The position numbers and the translations under genes are program-made. Below the pieces are notes generated by a model that worked only from the letters and a program-made list of their open reading frames with translations, searched no databases and was not told the origin of the DNA. Positions 63,134 to 64,000 of a stretch of 64,000 nt of DNA are shown piece after piece. The stretch is from Pelomonas sp. Root1217 (GTDB taxonomy: Bacteria; Pseudomonadota; Gammaproteobacteria; Burkholderiales; Burkholderiaceae_C): NCBI RefSeq assembly GCF_001425705.1, contig NZ_LMDC01000001.1:806001-870000 (forward strand), written 5' to 3'. The number at the start of each line of letters is the position of its first letter. Position 1 is the first letter of the stretch.

Positions 63134-64000
<867 letters not shown>

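Overview
The window is GC-rich, gene-dense DNA with many ATGA and TGATG stop/start overlaps. The gene content (NarGHJI, a copper nitrite reductase with a fused cytochrome c, a cbb3 oxidase cluster, Anr/Fnr boxes, an exbB-exbD-lpxK-kdsB-adk run, an intracellular PHB depolymerase and a monomeric NADP isocitrate dehydrogenase) suggests a facultatively denitrifying betaproteobacterium of the Burkholderiales, near Roseateles, Pelomonas, Rubrivivax or the Comamonadaceae. The taxonomic call is inference; no rRNA gene is present.

Layout. 1-5153: end of narG, then narHJI, a parvulin-type isomerase and a beta-carbonic anhydrase. 5155-8082: a small conserved gene, moaA (molybdenum cofactor, needed by NarG) and a nitronate monooxygenase family gene. 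8184-10105: an unfamiliar zincin-motif protein with a small downstream partner. 10109-12830 (minus): nirK-nirV-sco, with an Fnr-type box upstream. 12951-13995: small genes and an RNA 2',5'-phosphodiesterase. 13997-18974 (minus): 5-oxoprolinase pxpBCA with two DUF969/DUF979 permeases and a DUF72 gene, facing a MarR-like regulator. 19556-30748: tadA, an S66 L,D-carboxypeptidase, a complete peptide ABC importer and a TonB-dependent receptor. 31184-34982: tonB-exbB-exbD-exbD and a repeat-rich periplasmic protein. 35202-40033 (minus): an SDR dehydrogenase and the conserved adk, kdsB, Trm112, lpxK, exbD, exbB run. 40405-45041: xseA, sodB, phaZ, a glutathione transferase and a cupin. 45149-52725: ccoI-ccoS-ccoNOQP-ccoG-ccoH. 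52688-57817: ndh and a GlrK/QseG/GlrR-like signalling operon. 58017-61267: a BON-domain gene, fnr, hemN and a SafE-like membrane protein. 61330-64000: two unrelated NADP isocitrate dehydrogenases facing each other.

The main theme is low-oxygen and nitrate respiration: nitrate reductase, nitrite reductase, a high-affinity oxidase with its copper-loading genes, oxygen-independent heme synthesis and the Fnr-type regulator lie in one window, with Fnr-like boxes upstream of nirK, ccoI, ccoN and between fnr and hemN. A second theme is peptide and 5-oxoproline salvage across 13997-34982.

The most unusual signals are: (i) a four-copy, about 125-275 bp structured repeat placed just after stop codons, always in the same polarity relative to the gene before it, with hairpin arms that change together between copies; (ii) the uncharacterised zincin-motif and partner gene pair; (iii) a sigma-54 type promoter with a GlrR-like upstream site before the BON gene, and an exact 15-base copy of that promoter before the glutathione transferase gene.
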